Assembly: GCF_030527935.1 (NCBI RefSeq)
Contig: NZ_JAUMZV010000030.1
Span: forward strand, 1-27,004
Direction of reading: 5' to 3'
Length of the DNA: 27,004 nucleotides
Source: Kingella sp. (in: b-proteobacteria)
GTDB lineage: Bacteria > Pseudomonadota > Gammaproteobacteria > Burkholderiales > Neisseriaceae
Shown: positions 15,047 to 22,499 of the stretch, one piece after another
Layout: each line of letters begins with the position of its first letter
How positions within the stretch are numbered: position 1 is the first letter of the stretch
Translations under genes and position numbers: made by a program
Notes under the pieces: generated by a model
Told to the model about the DNA's origin: nothing
Seen by the model: the letters and a program-made list of their open reading frames with translations, nothing else
Databases searched by the model: none

Positions 15047-15112
15047 TAGTTTTAGCTTTATGAATGGGCAGCGGTTTCAGGCTGCCTATGCGGTTGGGCT
15101 GCGTGAAAATGC

Positions 15113-15141
15113 TTGCATTTGCGCGGCTTGCTGTTTAAAAT
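15113..15141 (+). promoter_or_regulatory. Promoter of rpsT
   Basis: TTGCAT (15113-15118) and TAAAAT (15136-15141) are 17 bases apart. The start would be about 42 bases before the rpsT ATG. Confidence 0.5.
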
Positions 15142-15189
15142 AGCACGTTTTATCAATCTGCCTTTGATTTCATTTTTAGGAGTAACTAC

Positions 15190-15453
15190 ATGGCTAATAG
15201 CGCACAAGCACGCAAACGTGCTCGTCAATCTTTGAAAAATCGTGCACACAACGCAAGTTTGCGTACTGCTTTTCGCACTGCGGTTAAAAAAGTGTTGAAA
15301 GCGGTTGAAGCGGGTGATAAAGCGGCAGCGCAAGCTGTTTATCGTGAAAGCACCAAAGTTTTGGATCGCATCGCTGATAAAGGCGTGTTCCACAAAAACA
15401 AAGCGGCTCGACACAAAAGCCGTTTGTCAGCCAAAATTAAAGCAATGGCTTAA
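15190..15453 (+). CDS. rpsT: 30S ribosomal protein S20
   Basis: The 87-residue, strongly basic protein begins MANSAQARKRARQSLKNRAH and ends KSRLSAKIKAMA, the typical all-helical S20 that binds 16S rRNA early in small-subunit assembly. A strong ribosome binding site AGGAG is seven bases before the ATG, as expected for a highly expressed gene. It is a single-gene unit with its own promoter and terminator. Confidence 0.98.
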   Translation: MANSAQARKRARQSLKNRAHNASLRTAFRTAVKKVLKAVEAGDKAAAQAVYRESTKVLDRIADKGVFHKNKAARHKSRLSAKIKAMA

Positions 15454-15466
15454 TGCGCGTTCAATG

Positions 15467-15505
15467 AAAAATCCTGTTGCAGCGATGTAACAGGATTTTG
15501 TTTTT
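15467..15505 (+). terminator. Rho-independent terminator of rpsT
   Basis: AAAATCCTGTT and AACAGGATTTT (15489-15499) form a perfect 11-bp stem with a 10-base loop, followed by GTTTTT. Unlike most terminators of the window it is not made from uptake sequences, but one follows it directly at 15505. Confidence 0.9.
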
Positions 15506-15539
15506 CAGGCTGCCTAATGCAATCTATGGGCTGGGCTGC

Positions 15540-15548
15540 TGCTATACT
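15540..15548 (+). promoter_or_regulatory. Candidate extended -10 promoter of clpX
   Basis: TG-C-TATACT with TATACT at 15543-15548, one mismatch to consensus, 37 bases before the clpX ATG. No good -35 is seen. Confidence 0.45.
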
Positions 15549-15585
15549 TCGCGGCTATTTTTCAACACGATTTCCCCCAAAAACT

Positions 15586-16872
15586 ATGACTGAACAAACC
15601 CCAAAATGTGCCTTTTGCGGCAAACATAAAGACGAAGTAAAACATTTGATTGAGGGCGATGATGGCGCGTTTATTTGCAACGAGTGCGTGAGCGAATGCG
15701 CGGCGTTGCTGCATGATATTTCGCCAGACCAAGCGGGCGAGAAAACCATTCAAAAGCCCGAATCGGACAACACGCCGCTGCCCACGCCTGCGGAATTGGT
15801 GGCGCAGTTGAACGAACACGTGGTTGGGCAGGATATGGCGAAAAAAGCTCTTGCGGTGGCGGTGTACAACCATTACAAGCGTTTGCGGCAGCCTGAAAAT
15901 GCGCACGCGGAGTTGGCGCAGGTGGAATTGTCTAAATCCAATGTGTTGCTGATTGGCCCAACTGGCTCGGGCAAAACACTGCTGGCGCAATCGTTGGCGC
16001 GAAAATTGAATGTGCCTTTTGCGATGGCGGATGCAACCACGCTCACGGAGGCGGGCTATGTAGGCGAGGATGTGGAGCAGATTATCACCAAGCTGCTGGG
16101 CAACTGCGATTTTGATGTGAACAAGGCGCAGCGCGGGATTGTGTATATTGACGAGATTGACAAGATTTCGCGCAAGTCCGACAGCCCGTCAATTACGCGC
16201 GATGTGTCGGGCGAGGGCGTGCAGCAGGCGTTGTTGAAACTGGTGGAGGGGACGATTGCCAGCGTGCCGCCGCAAGGTGGGCGGCGCAACCCAAATCAGC
16301 AGTTTATCAGCGTGGATACGTCTAATATTTTGTTTATTTGCGGCGGGGCGTTTGCGGGCTTGGATAAGGTGATTCGCCAGCGCACGGAGCAGGGCGGCAT
16401 TGGCTTTGGCGCGCAGGTGCACAGCAAGGATGATAACGCCAACATCAGCGAGCTGTTTGCCCAAGTTGAGCCTGAAGATTTGATTAAATTTGGCTTGATT
16501 CCTGAATTGATTGGGCGTTTGCCTGTGTTGGCGAGCTTGGCGGAGTTGGACGAAGCGGCGTTGGTGCGCATTTTAACCGAGCCGAAAAACGCGCTGGTGA
16601 AGCAGTTTCAAGCCTTGTTTGCGATGGAAAACGTGGATTTGCAATTTGAACCCGATGCGCTGACGGCGATTGCGGCATTGGCGATGAAACGCAAAACGGG
16701 GGCGCGCGGCTTGCGCTCTATTGTGGAGCGGGTGTTGCTGGACACGATGTATGCGCTGCCTGATTTGCGGGATGTGGCGAAGGTGGTGGTTACACGCGAT
16801 GTGGTGGAAAATAACCACGCGCCTGTGTTGTATCGGGCGGATGGCAGCTTGGTGGAGAATGATGTGAAATGA
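15586..16872 (+). CDS. clpX: ATP-dependent Clp protease ATP-binding subunit ClpX
   Basis: The 428-residue AAA+ unfoldase recognises, unfolds and feeds proteins to the ClpP protease. The N-terminal zinc-binding domain has Cys8, Cys11, Cys31 and Cys34; Walker A GPTGSGKT is at 124-131, the pore loop GYVG at 157-160 and Walker B IVYIDEID at about 185-192. The sensor and arginine region near ARGLRSIVE is present. The upstream ATG at 15517 is rejected because it would add 23 residues absent from the family. Residues 101-105 (RQPEN), between the zinc domain and the AAA+ core, are encoded by an uptake sequence core at 15889. clpP is not next to it. clpX stands alone after rpsT. Confidence 0.97.
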   Translation: MTEQTPKCAFCGKHKDEVKHLIEGDDGAFICNECVSECAALLHDISPDQAGEKTIQKPESDNTPLPTPAELVAQLNEHVVGQDMAKKALAVAVYNHYKRLRQPENAHAELAQVELSKSNVLLIGPTGSGKTLLAQSLARKLNVPFAMADATTLTEAGYVGEDVEQIITKLLGNCDFDVNKAQRGIVYIDEIDKISRKSDSPSITRDVSGEGVQQALLKLVEGTIASVPPQGGRRNPNQQFISVDTSNILFICGGAFAGLDKVIRQRTEQGGIGFGAQVHSKDDNANISELFAQVEPEDLIKFGLIPELIGRLPVLASLAELDEAALVRILTEPKNALVKQFQALFAMENVDLQFEPDALTAIAALAMKRKTGARGLRSIVERVLLDTMYALPDLRDVAKVVVTRDVVENNHAPVLYRADGSLVENDVK

Positions 16873-17003
16873 TGTTTTAGCTACGCTGAACTTCGTTTCA
16901 GGCTGCCTTTGTTGATTGGCTGAAATCTTTGCTCAATGTGTAACCGATGGTGTATCGGTGGATTGCTGACATAGTGGCAACCGAGCGCGGTTATTTAACC
17001 CGC

Positions 17004-17031
17004 CATTTGGCGACGAGCCGTCGCCGTTCCA
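17004..17031 (+). repeat. Repeat family B, copy 1
   Basis: CATTTGGCGACGAGCCGTCG with CCGTTCCA after it; GGCGAC-GAGCC-GTCGCC is a palindrome. An uptake sequence (GTTTCAGGCTGCC) follows 13 bases later. Other copies lie at 22453-22480, 26577-26604 and 26781-26808, each also followed by an uptake sequence. Confidence 0.7.
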
Positions 17032-17056
17032 TAGTTTATAGCCGTTTCAGGCTGCC

Positions 17057-17794
17057 TTATCGTTTGGCAAACCCTTGCGCTTGCAAATAGCGCAGCAAAT
17101 CGGGGCGCACTTCACGGCAAAATTGGTTGCGGATTTGTTGCGCCCAGTCCATTTGCGCCACACCATCGCGCGTGCGGTAATAGGCTTGCACGTTGTCGTT
17201 GTAGGCTTGCAGGGCATCGGCAGGGGCAGCCTGAAAACGGTTTTCCGATAAAATCGCATCCAGCGGCAAGCGTTCGCGGCGCATCGGCTCTTGGTCGGGA
17301 TAGCCCAAGCACATCCCCACAATCGGCACCACGCCTTGCGGGCAGCCCAACAGCTTGCCCACTTGGGCTAAATCGTTGCGGATGCTGCCGATGAACACGC
17401 CGCCCAGTCCCATGCTTTCGGCGGCGAGCAACACATTTTGCGCAAAAATACCCACGTCCACCGCGCCAATCAACAACACTTCGGTCCAGTCTAATTGCGC
17501 ATCGGGAGCGAAGTGGGCATAGCGCGTGGTGTCGGCGCAGAACACGATGAACTCGGGCGCGGTTTCCACATAAGCCTGCCCGCCTTTGCCACCTGCGGCG
17601 CAGATGGGACGGATTTGGGCGCGGATGGCAGGGTCGGTTACGCGGATTATGCTGACGATTTGCATAAAGCTGGACGACGACGCGGCTTGCCCCGCTTCCA
17701 GCACGGCGCGCAGGCTATCGGCGGGAACGGCTTGCGCTTTGAATTTGCGAATGGAGCGGTGGGCAAGAGCGGTTTGCAGAACGGAAGTTTGCAT
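17057..17794 (-). CDS. NfsA-type NADPH-dependent nitroreductase/flavin reductase
   Basis: The 245-residue protein belongs to the FMN-binding nitroreductase superfamily, most like oxygen-insensitive NADPH nitroreductase NfsA by length. HRSIRKF (residues 12-18) binds FMN phosphate near the N-terminus, SSSSFMQIVSIIRV is the following helix-strand, and MGLGGVFIGSIRNDL is the conserved middle. The C-terminal region WAQQIRNQF fits NfsA. Physiological substrates of such enzymes are quinones, flavins and nitro compounds; the exact substrate is unclear. AAGGAAATCCATC precedes the ATG. An uptake sequence core encodes the in-frame segment RFQAAP near 17226. It is isolated between repeat-rich gaps. Confidence 0.88.
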   Translation of the reverse strand: MQTSVLQTALAHRSIRKFKAQAVPADSLRAVLEAGQAASSSSFMQIVSIIRVTDPAIRAQIRPICAAGGKGGQAYVETAPEFIVFCADTTRYAHFAPDAQLDWTEVLLIGAVDVGIFAQNVLLAAESMGLGGVFIGSIRNDLAQVGKLLGCPQGVVPIVGMCLGYPDQEPMRRERLPLDAILSENRFQAAPADALQAYNDNVQAYYRTRDGVAQMDWAQQIRNQFCREVRPDLLRYLQAQGFAKR

Positions 17795-17937
17795 GATGGA
17801 TTTCCTTATGGATGGATATTGGGGAAGGCAGCCTGAAACGGCTGGAATGGTTTTCAGGCTGCCGATTGTATAGCGAATTCAATTTGCATGAATAGCGCGG
17901 GTTTAAATTTGCTATGCGCGGTCGGCTATTTCCATCG

Positions 17938-18031
17938 CCAGCGCACGGCTTGCACGCAAGCCGTAGGAACGCAGGGAGCTTAGCTACGCAACTCCGCTTC
18001 GCTACCGTTGCGCCCGCGTTTAGGCAGCCTG
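17938..18031. repeat. Palindromic intergenic repeat family A, copy 2
   Basis: CCAGCGCACGGCTTGC-AC-GCAAGCCGTAGG is followed by GCGCCCGCGTTTAGGCAGCC, the same order as at 11579-11665, but with about 30 extra bases between the parts. Confidence 0.75.
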
Positions 18032-18035
18032 AAAA

Positions 18036-18068
18036 CAAAAAAGCCCAACCAAAACCAGTCGGGCTTCT
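18036..18068 (-). terminator. Rho-independent terminator of the C69 dipeptidase gene
   Basis: On the minus strand AAGCCC and GGGCTT enclose a 14-base loop and are followed by TTTT (the A run at 18037-18042 read on the other strand). It lies 40 bases after the stop. Confidence 0.75.
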
Positions 18069-18107
18069 TTCCATTCACATCAATCAACAATCCACAATCA
18101 CAGCAAC

Positions 18108-19733
18108 CTATTTCGCCGTAACGCCTTCCGCCGCGTTTTCCGTTTTCGCGGTATCCGCTTTTGCGGCGCGGAATTTCTCTTCCAGCACGGCGATAGAATC
18201 GTCCTTGCCGCCTTTGGCTTTAATGGTTTGCATCATTTGTTTTTCCAACGCTTTCATTTCGTTGAATAATTTTTCCGAACGCGCCAGCGCATCGCGGGTT
18301 ACTTCGCCGCTTAATTGCGCCGCTTGCTCATCGGTTTTGCCGCGATATTTCGCATCGCGTGCGCGTTGCTCGGCTTCTTCGCGTTTTTCCAGCTCAATCC
18401 ATTTTTGCTTGATGCTGCTGCCAAACAGGTTTTGGTTTTGCATCACCATTTGGTCAATATGCCATGCCACCCAGTAGAACGAATTGGGGTTGTAGGTGAA
18501 ATCTTGCGGTTTAAACGATGGGTGCGTATCGGTTACCGTGCCGTAGAACGGAATATACGGCGTGTTGCGCGATGGCGCGTTGCTCAACCACAAAATAGAA
18601 GCCATAGACGCGGGCAAATCGGGCTTGATTTGGTAGATATGCGCGTCAACCACGTTTTCATTACCAGGGGCAAATTTGTAGGTGTCGCCGTCATACGCGG
18701 ATTTCACTTCGGGGCGACCGTCCGCGCCGCGCTTGTCGTATTGGTCATCGGGGATAAAGCCTTCTTTCAGCGTTTCAAAGCGGTTGCGCTGAATGGCGAT
18801 GGCATCGGCAAGCGAGTATTTTTGGTTGGGGTTGCTGGGGCTTTGCAGCAATTCAAAGTGGTGGTCAAAATAGCCAATTTTGGATTGCGGGTCTAGCAGC
18901 TTCAAGCCTGCATAGGCGCGGGAGCGGTTGCGCGCGGCGTAGTGGTCGAGGTTGTATGAATTGGCAACGTGGAATTTGCCGTTTACTTCGCGGTAGTGGT
19001 TGGCTTTGCGGGCGACGTTTTCCAAATCTTTGGAAACGATGTAGTTGCCTTTGCCCAGCTCGTAGGGGTTGCCCATAAAGAAGGTGTTGGGGTAGATGGA
19101 ATATTTGTCGTCTGGATATTTAATCGCGGCGTATTGATGCCCCGATAGGATTTCCATGTACCACAGCTCGTTTTTATCGGCGATGACGATGATGTTGCCT
19201 TCGGCAGAGCCTTTTTCGTCCAACACTTTGGCAACCAATTCAATGCCTTCGCGGGCGGTTTTCACGCGCGGCAGCACCAAATCCACCAGCGCGGCTTCGG
19301 CTAAACCGTTTTTCACCAGCGGGTCAATTTCTAGGATTTTGTCGTTGGGCGTGGCGGACGTGGTGGCGGTCATGGTTACGCCGTGTTCGTTTTGCCCGTG
19401 CGCGCCATACACGCCTTCATCGGTGTCGCGGCTGGCATCGGGCACGGAAGTGTATTTGAACTCGTGTGCCAGATGCGGATAGGTGAAGCCTGTGGAGCGG
19501 TCTTTGAGCTCGCTGCCTGCGGGGTAGTCTTTGGCGGGGGTTACGATGTAGTTTTTATTGTGCGCCCCTGGTTGCGGCAGGAAAGGGTAGTCTTCCGTGC
19601 GCCCGTAGAGCACCGAGCCGTCTGTGGTCAATTTTTTGCCGATGATGAATGATGAGCAGGCTTCGGCAACGGGCGCGGCAATCATAGACAAAACTACGGC
19701 AGACAGCACGGTTTTTTTGAATGCAAACTTCAT
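18108..19733 (-). CDS. Secreted C69-family dipeptidase (PepD type)
   Basis: The 541-residue product is an N-terminal nucleophile peptidase of family C69 (dipeptidase A). Residues 1-25 are a signal peptide (KFAFKKTVLSAVVLSMIAA) and cleavage after Ala25 in AEA-CSSFIIGKK would leave Cys26 at the new N-terminus, which is the catalytic nucleophile in this family; the site is not a lipobox. YGRTEDYPF, GVTMTATTSA, and NIIVIADKNELWYMEIL follow in the family order. The last about 120 residues are a charged helical region (EEAEQRARDAKYRGKTDEQA). It likely trims dipeptides in the periplasm or outside. AAGGAGATTAGATT precedes the ATG; a candidate promoter lies upstream. Confidence 0.93.
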   Translation of the reverse strand: MKFAFKKTVLSAVVLSMIAAPVAEACSSFIIGKKLTTDGSVLYGRTEDYPFLPQPGAHNKNYIVTPAKDYPAGSELKDRSTGFTYPHLAHEFKYTSVPDASRDTDEGVYGAHGQNEHGVTMTATTSATPNDKILEIDPLVKNGLAEAALVDLVLPRVKTAREGIELVAKVLDEKGSAEGNIIVIADKNELWYMEILSGHQYAAIKYPDDKYSIYPNTFFMGNPYELGKGNYIVSKDLENVARKANHYREVNGKFHVANSYNLDHYAARNRSRAYAGLKLLDPQSKIGYFDHHFELLQSPSNPNQKYSLADAIAIQRNRFETLKEGFIPDDQYDKRGADGRPEVKSAYDGDTYKFAPGNENVVDAHIYQIKPDLPASMASILWLSNAPSRNTPYIPFYGTVTDTHPSFKPQDFTYNPNSFYWVAWHIDQMVMQNQNLFGSSIKQKWIELEKREEAEQRARDAKYRGKTDEQAAQLSGEVTRDALARSEKLFNEMKALEKQMMQTIKAKGGKDDSIAVLEEKFRAAKADTAKTENAAEGVTAK

Positions 19734-19778
19734 AATCTAATCTCCTTGCGAGAATTTACATTTGGGTAAAGAGTTAAA

Positions 19779-19806
19779 TTTATAAGACTAATGGTAAAAA
19801 AAGCAA
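19779..19806 (-). promoter_or_regulatory. Candidate promoter of the C69 dipeptidase gene
   Basis: On the minus strand TTGCTT (19801-19806) and TATAAA (19779-19784) are 16 bases apart, about 46 bases before the ATG. Confidence 0.45.
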
Positions 19807-20016
19807 ATATTATTCTGCTATTCTTTGATTAGGCGCAGGGTGGTTGGCATACCCTGTTGTTTTTCAATAGATAGAATTTTGTGAACAAACGGGAAGAAAG
19901 GGGAAAGCTAGCCAATAGGCAGCCTGAAAAGCATAGGCAGCCTGAAAAGCATGGCGATGCGGCAAAACAAACCAAGCCAAAATAACGCGAAATACCGCGT
20001 TTCAGGCTGCCTTGCC

Positions 20017-20045
20017 TTGACCGCGCCCGCAAAAACCCCTACAAT
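20017..20045 (+). promoter_or_regulatory. Promoter of the rhlE leader
   Basis: TTGACC (20017-20022) and TACAAT (20040-20045), each with one mismatch, are exactly 17 bases apart. The start would be near 20052, 271 bases before the rhlE ATG. Confidence 0.7.
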
Positions 20046-20058
20046 CCGCGCTCTTTTT

Positions 20059-20082
20059 ATGAAGCCATCGTCTTCAACTTAA
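20059..20082 (+). CDS. Tiny upstream reading frame in the rhlE leader (possible leader peptide)
   Basis: ATG AAG CCA TCG TCT TCA ACT TAA encodes Met-Lys-Pro-Ser-Ser-Ser-Thr. It starts only about seven bases after the predicted transcription start and ends 21 bases before a terminator-like hairpin. There is no ribosome binding site. Such a short frame may arise by chance; it is listed only because of its position in front of the hairpin. Confidence 0.2.
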   Translation: MKPSSST

Positions 20083-20103
20083 ATCTTCTTGTTATTCAGT
20101 TTT

Positions 20104-20128
20104 AATGCCTGCGCGGCATTTTTATTTT
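20104..20128 (+). terminator. Terminator-like hairpin in the rhlE leader
   Basis: AATGCC (20104-20109) pairs with GGCATT (20115-20120), followed by TTTATTTT. If used, it would end a transcript of about 75 bases before rhlE; if not, it is part of the leader. Confidence 0.45.
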
Positions 20129-20132
20129 GCAA

Positions 20133-20173
20133 GTTGTCGCCGATGAAACCTACTAGCGCACGCTAGCGACAAC
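20133..20173 (+). other. Nested hairpin in the rhlE leader
   Basis: GTTGTCGC (20133-20140) pairs exactly with GCGACAAC (20166-20173), and inside it CTAGC (20153-20157) pairs with GCTAG (20162-20166). A structured element of this kind fits a long regulated leader, as known for cold-shock and DEAD-box helicase mRNAs. Confidence 0.5.
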
Positions 20174-20202
20174 CTGCTGTTCATTCTTTTTGCTCTCTCC
20201 CG

Positions 20203-20223
20203 TTTTCAGGCTGCCTGAAAACG
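20203..20223. repeat. Back-to-back uptake sequences
   Basis: TTTTCAGGCTGCCTGAAAA is a near palindrome. It reads AGGCAGCCTGAA on the minus strand and AGGCTGCCTGAA (the Simonsiella-type dialect, from memory) on the plus strand in the same 16 bases. A second AGGCTGCCTGAA is at 20256-20267. Confidence 0.6.
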
Positions 20224-20322
20224 CCGCAAACAAAATAATCCGCACCACTGCTTCAAGGCTGCCTGAAAACCGTTTGTTGATGGGCTCAGACAGAATGTTG
20301 TTGTTTTTCCATAGGAAAATCC

Positions 20323-21675
20323 ATGACCATCAAATTTGCTGATTTGCATCTAGACAAAAACATCCTTTCCGCGCTCAAAAGCGCAGGCTACGAAGAACCC
20401 ACGCCCATTCAAGCCCAATCCATCCCCGCCGCGCTTGCCGACAAAGACATCATGGCTTCGGCGCAAACAGGCTCGGGCAAAACCGCCGCGTTCTTGTTGC
20501 CCAGCTTGCAAAAAATCATCAAGCGCAGCGAAAAATCGGGCAAAGGCCCGCGCGTGTTGGTGCTCACGCCCACGCGCGAGTTGGCGCAACAGGTAGAAAA
20601 AAACGCCCAGCTTTACGCGCAAAACATGAAATGGGTGCGCACGGTAACGCTGGTGGGCGGTTCATCTTTTGGTCAGCAAATCAAAGCTTTATCGCGCCCA
20701 ATTGATATTGTGGTGGCGACACCCGGTCGCCTGATGGACCATATGCGCAGCGGGCGCATTGATTTTGACCGCTTGGAAGTGCTGGTGTTGGACGAAGCTG
20801 ACCGCATGCTGGACATGGGCTTTATTGACGACATTGAAACCATTGTTGCCGCCACGCCCGAATCGCGCCAAACGCTGCTGTTTTCCGCCACTTGGGACGG
20901 CGCAGTAGGCAAGCTGGCGCGCAAGCTGACCCAAAACCCCGAAGTGATTGAAATTGAACGCGCCGAAGCGCAGGGCAAAATTGAAGAGCAGCTTTTGTAT
21001 TGCGACGACAAAAACCACAAAAACCGCTTGCTTGACCACATTCTGCGCGATGCCAACATTGACCAATGCGTGATTTTCACCGCCACCAAAGCGATGACCG
21101 AAACGCTGGCAGACGAGCTATACGAAAAAGGCTTTGCTGCCAACTGCTTGCATGGCGATATGCCGCAAGGCTGGCGCAATCGCACGCTGATGGATGTGCG
21201 CAAGGGGCGTTGCAAAATTTTGGTGGCAACCGACGTTGCTGCACGCGGCATTGATGTGCCCACGATTACCCACGTCATCAATTATGATTTGCCCAAGCAG
21301 GCGGAGGATTATGTACACCGCATCGGGCGCACGGGGCGGGCAGGGCGAACGGGCATTGCGGTGAGCTTTGCCGATGCCAAGGAATACATGATGGTGCACA
21401 AAATTGAGCGATACATTAACCGCAAGCTGCCTGAAATCGTGATTGAGGGCATGGAACCCACGCGCAAACGCAATAAAAATGCCGACCGAAAACCAAAAAG
21501 CAAAGGCGGCTGGGGTGGTAAGCGTGGCGAGAACGAACGTTGGGGTGGGCGTGATAAAAAGCCGTTTGGCGAGAAAAAATCGTTTGGCGGCAAGCGCGAG
21601 AGTGGGTTTAAAAAGGATGGGTTTAAGAAAGATGGATTTAAAGCGAAGCCTAAGGGTGGGAAGTTTCGTGATTGA
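20323..21675 (+). CDS. rhlE: DEAD-box ATP-dependent RNA helicase RhlE
   Basis: The 450-residue helicase remodels RNA duplexes in ribosome assembly and RNA decay. It has all core motifs: Q motif near TPIQAQSIP, AQTGSGKT (residues 47-54), PTRELAQQ (83-90), DEAD (157-160), SAT (188-190), and HRIGRTGRAG. The C-terminal about 75 residues form a basic Gly, Lys, Phe-rich tail with short repeats (GFKKDGFKKDGF), typical of RhlE proteins and used to hold RNA. AGGAAAATCC precedes the ATG. The long leader suggests regulated expression. It is a single-gene unit with an uptake-sequence terminator. Confidence 0.94.
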   Translation: MTIKFADLHLDKNILSALKSAGYEEPTPIQAQSIPAALADKDIMASAQTGSGKTAAFLLPSLQKIIKRSEKSGKGPRVLVLTPTRELAQQVEKNAQLYAQNMKWVRTVTLVGGSSFGQQIKALSRPIDIVVATPGRLMDHMRSGRIDFDRLEVLVLDEADRMLDMGFIDDIETIVAATPESRQTLLFSATWDGAVGKLARKLTQNPEVIEIERAEAQGKIEEQLLYCDDKNHKNRLLDHILRDANIDQCVIFTATKAMTETLADELYEKGFAANCLHGDMPQGWRNRTLMDVRKGRCKILVATDVAARGIDVPTITHVINYDLPKQAEDYVHRIGRTGRAGRTGIAVSFADAKEYMMVHKIERYINRKLPEIVIEGMEPTRKRNKNADRKPKSKGGWGGKRGENERWGGRDKKPFGEKKSFGGKRESGFKKDGFKKDGFKAKPKGGKFRD

Positions 21676-21689
21676 TTGATGTTGCGCTA

Positions 21690-21736
21690 ATAGGCAGCCT
21701 GAAAACGGGTTTTATCCCATTTCAGGCTGCCTTTGC
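21690..21736 (+). terminator. Uptake-sequence inverted pair, terminator of rhlE
   Basis: AGGCAGCCTGAAA (21692-21704) and its complement (about 21720-21732) enclose GGG...CCC in the loop and end in TTTG. It lies between the convergent rhlE and AhpD-like genes. Confidence 0.8.
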
Positions 21737-21764
21737 TTTGGGTGTTTTAAGTTCGTGGGCAAGA

Positions 21765-22313
21765 TTAGGCGTAGGCTTGCAATTCGGGGTTGATGTCGGT
21801 TTGCGCGAGATTGTTGGTGTAGTTACACAGGGTGGCGAGTGCTACGCCCATCACGACATCCACGGCTTGCTCTTTGCGGTAGCCTGCGGCGACGAATGCG
21901 GCGAGTTCGGCATCGGAAACTGCGCCTTTGTTTGCCATCACGGCGATGGTGAAATCGGCAAGGGCTTTGAGTTTGGCATCGTCAAACTCGGCGGGATTGA
22001 CGTTGCGCGATGCTTGGATGGCTTGCTCGGACAGCAGTTTTTTCAGCGTGGCGAGTTTGGTGTGCCCTGCCACGCAGAAGCCGCATTGGTTGGTGCGGGC
22101 GGCGATGATTTGGATGACTTCGCGTTCGCCGCCTGTGAGCGAGTTTTCGTTGTTGAGTTTGCCGACTTCTTGGTAGAAGGTCAGGGCTTGGGGGGAGTTA
22201 GCGAGTGCGCCGATAAGGTTGGGGATGAAGCCATTGGCTTTTTGCGCGGCTTCTACGCGGGCTTTGGCGGCTTCGGGGGCGGATTCTACGGTGTGTACGG
22301 TTAAACGAGCCAT
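21765..22313 (-). CDS. AhpD-like carboxymuconolactone decarboxylase family protein
   Basis: The 182-residue protein has the AhpD core motif CGFCVAGH (Cys77, Cys80, His84), the redox-active pair of alkylhydroperoxidase-type proteins, in a helical fold beginning MARLTVHTVESAPEAAK. Such proteins reduce peroxides with thiols or a partner; the true donor and substrate are unknown here. No ahpC is near. AAGGAACAC lies before the ATG. It is a single gene. Confidence 0.88.
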   Translation of the reverse strand: MARLTVHTVESAPEAAKARVEAAQKANGFIPNLIGALANSPQALTFYQEVGKLNNENSLTGGEREVIQIIAARTNQCGFCVAGHTKLATLKKLLSEQAIQASRNVNPAEFDDAKLKALADFTIAVMANKGAVSDAELAAFVAAGYRKEQAVDVVMGVALATLCNYTNNLAQTDINPELQAYA

Positions 22314-22452
22314 TTTTGTGTTCCTTAGGTTGGGTTGAAAAAGACGGGCGGATTGTAGGGGTGTTTGGGCAGCCTGAAAAAGATTTTGTGTTTATGTTTG
22401 TTAGAAGATTTGGTTATTTGGGGGCTTGCAAGCCGTGTGTTGGTTTAATACG

Positions 22453-22480
22453 CATTTGGCGACGAGCCGTCGCCGCTCCA
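22453..22480 (+). repeat. Repeat family B, copy 2
   Basis: CATTTGGCGACGAGCCGTCG followed by CCGCTCCA, then an uptake sequence, in the gap between the AhpD-like gene and lpxL1. Confidence 0.7.
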
Positions 22481-22499
22481 TTTTGGGTTTTCAGGCTGC

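Larger units (their letters stand above)
14808..15189. other. Intergenic region between prmA and rpsT
   Basis: This 382-base divergent gap contains the second inverted-repeat element (14885-15046), one uptake sequence (15075) and the rpsT promoter. A weak minus-strand promoter for prmA (TTTCAA, 17 bases, TAAAAT) can be drawn near 14840-14870 but is not strong. Confidence 0.6.
17795..18107. other. Repeat-rich gap between nitroreductase and dipeptidase genes
   Basis: These 313 bases hold an inverted uptake-sequence pair (17828-17865), a second copy of repeat family A (17938-18031) with the short repeat TAGCTACGCAACTCCGCTTC (about 17980-17999) inside it, and the terminator of the dipeptidase gene. 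Confidence 0.75.
19734..20322. other. Intergenic region and long leader of rhlE
   Basis: These 589 bases contain the dipeptidase promoter, three uptake sequences (19918, 19936, 20001), then the rhlE promoter and about 270 bases of leader with two or more hairpins. A 67-residue open frame on the minus strand (19829-20032) is mainly uptake sequences and is not a gene. Confidence 0.7.

Noticed and set aside
21672..22304. A 210-residue plus-strand frame opposite the AhpD-like gene
   Set aside because: The minus strand has the CGFC motif and a ribosome binding site; the plus frame is Gly-rich shadow sequence.
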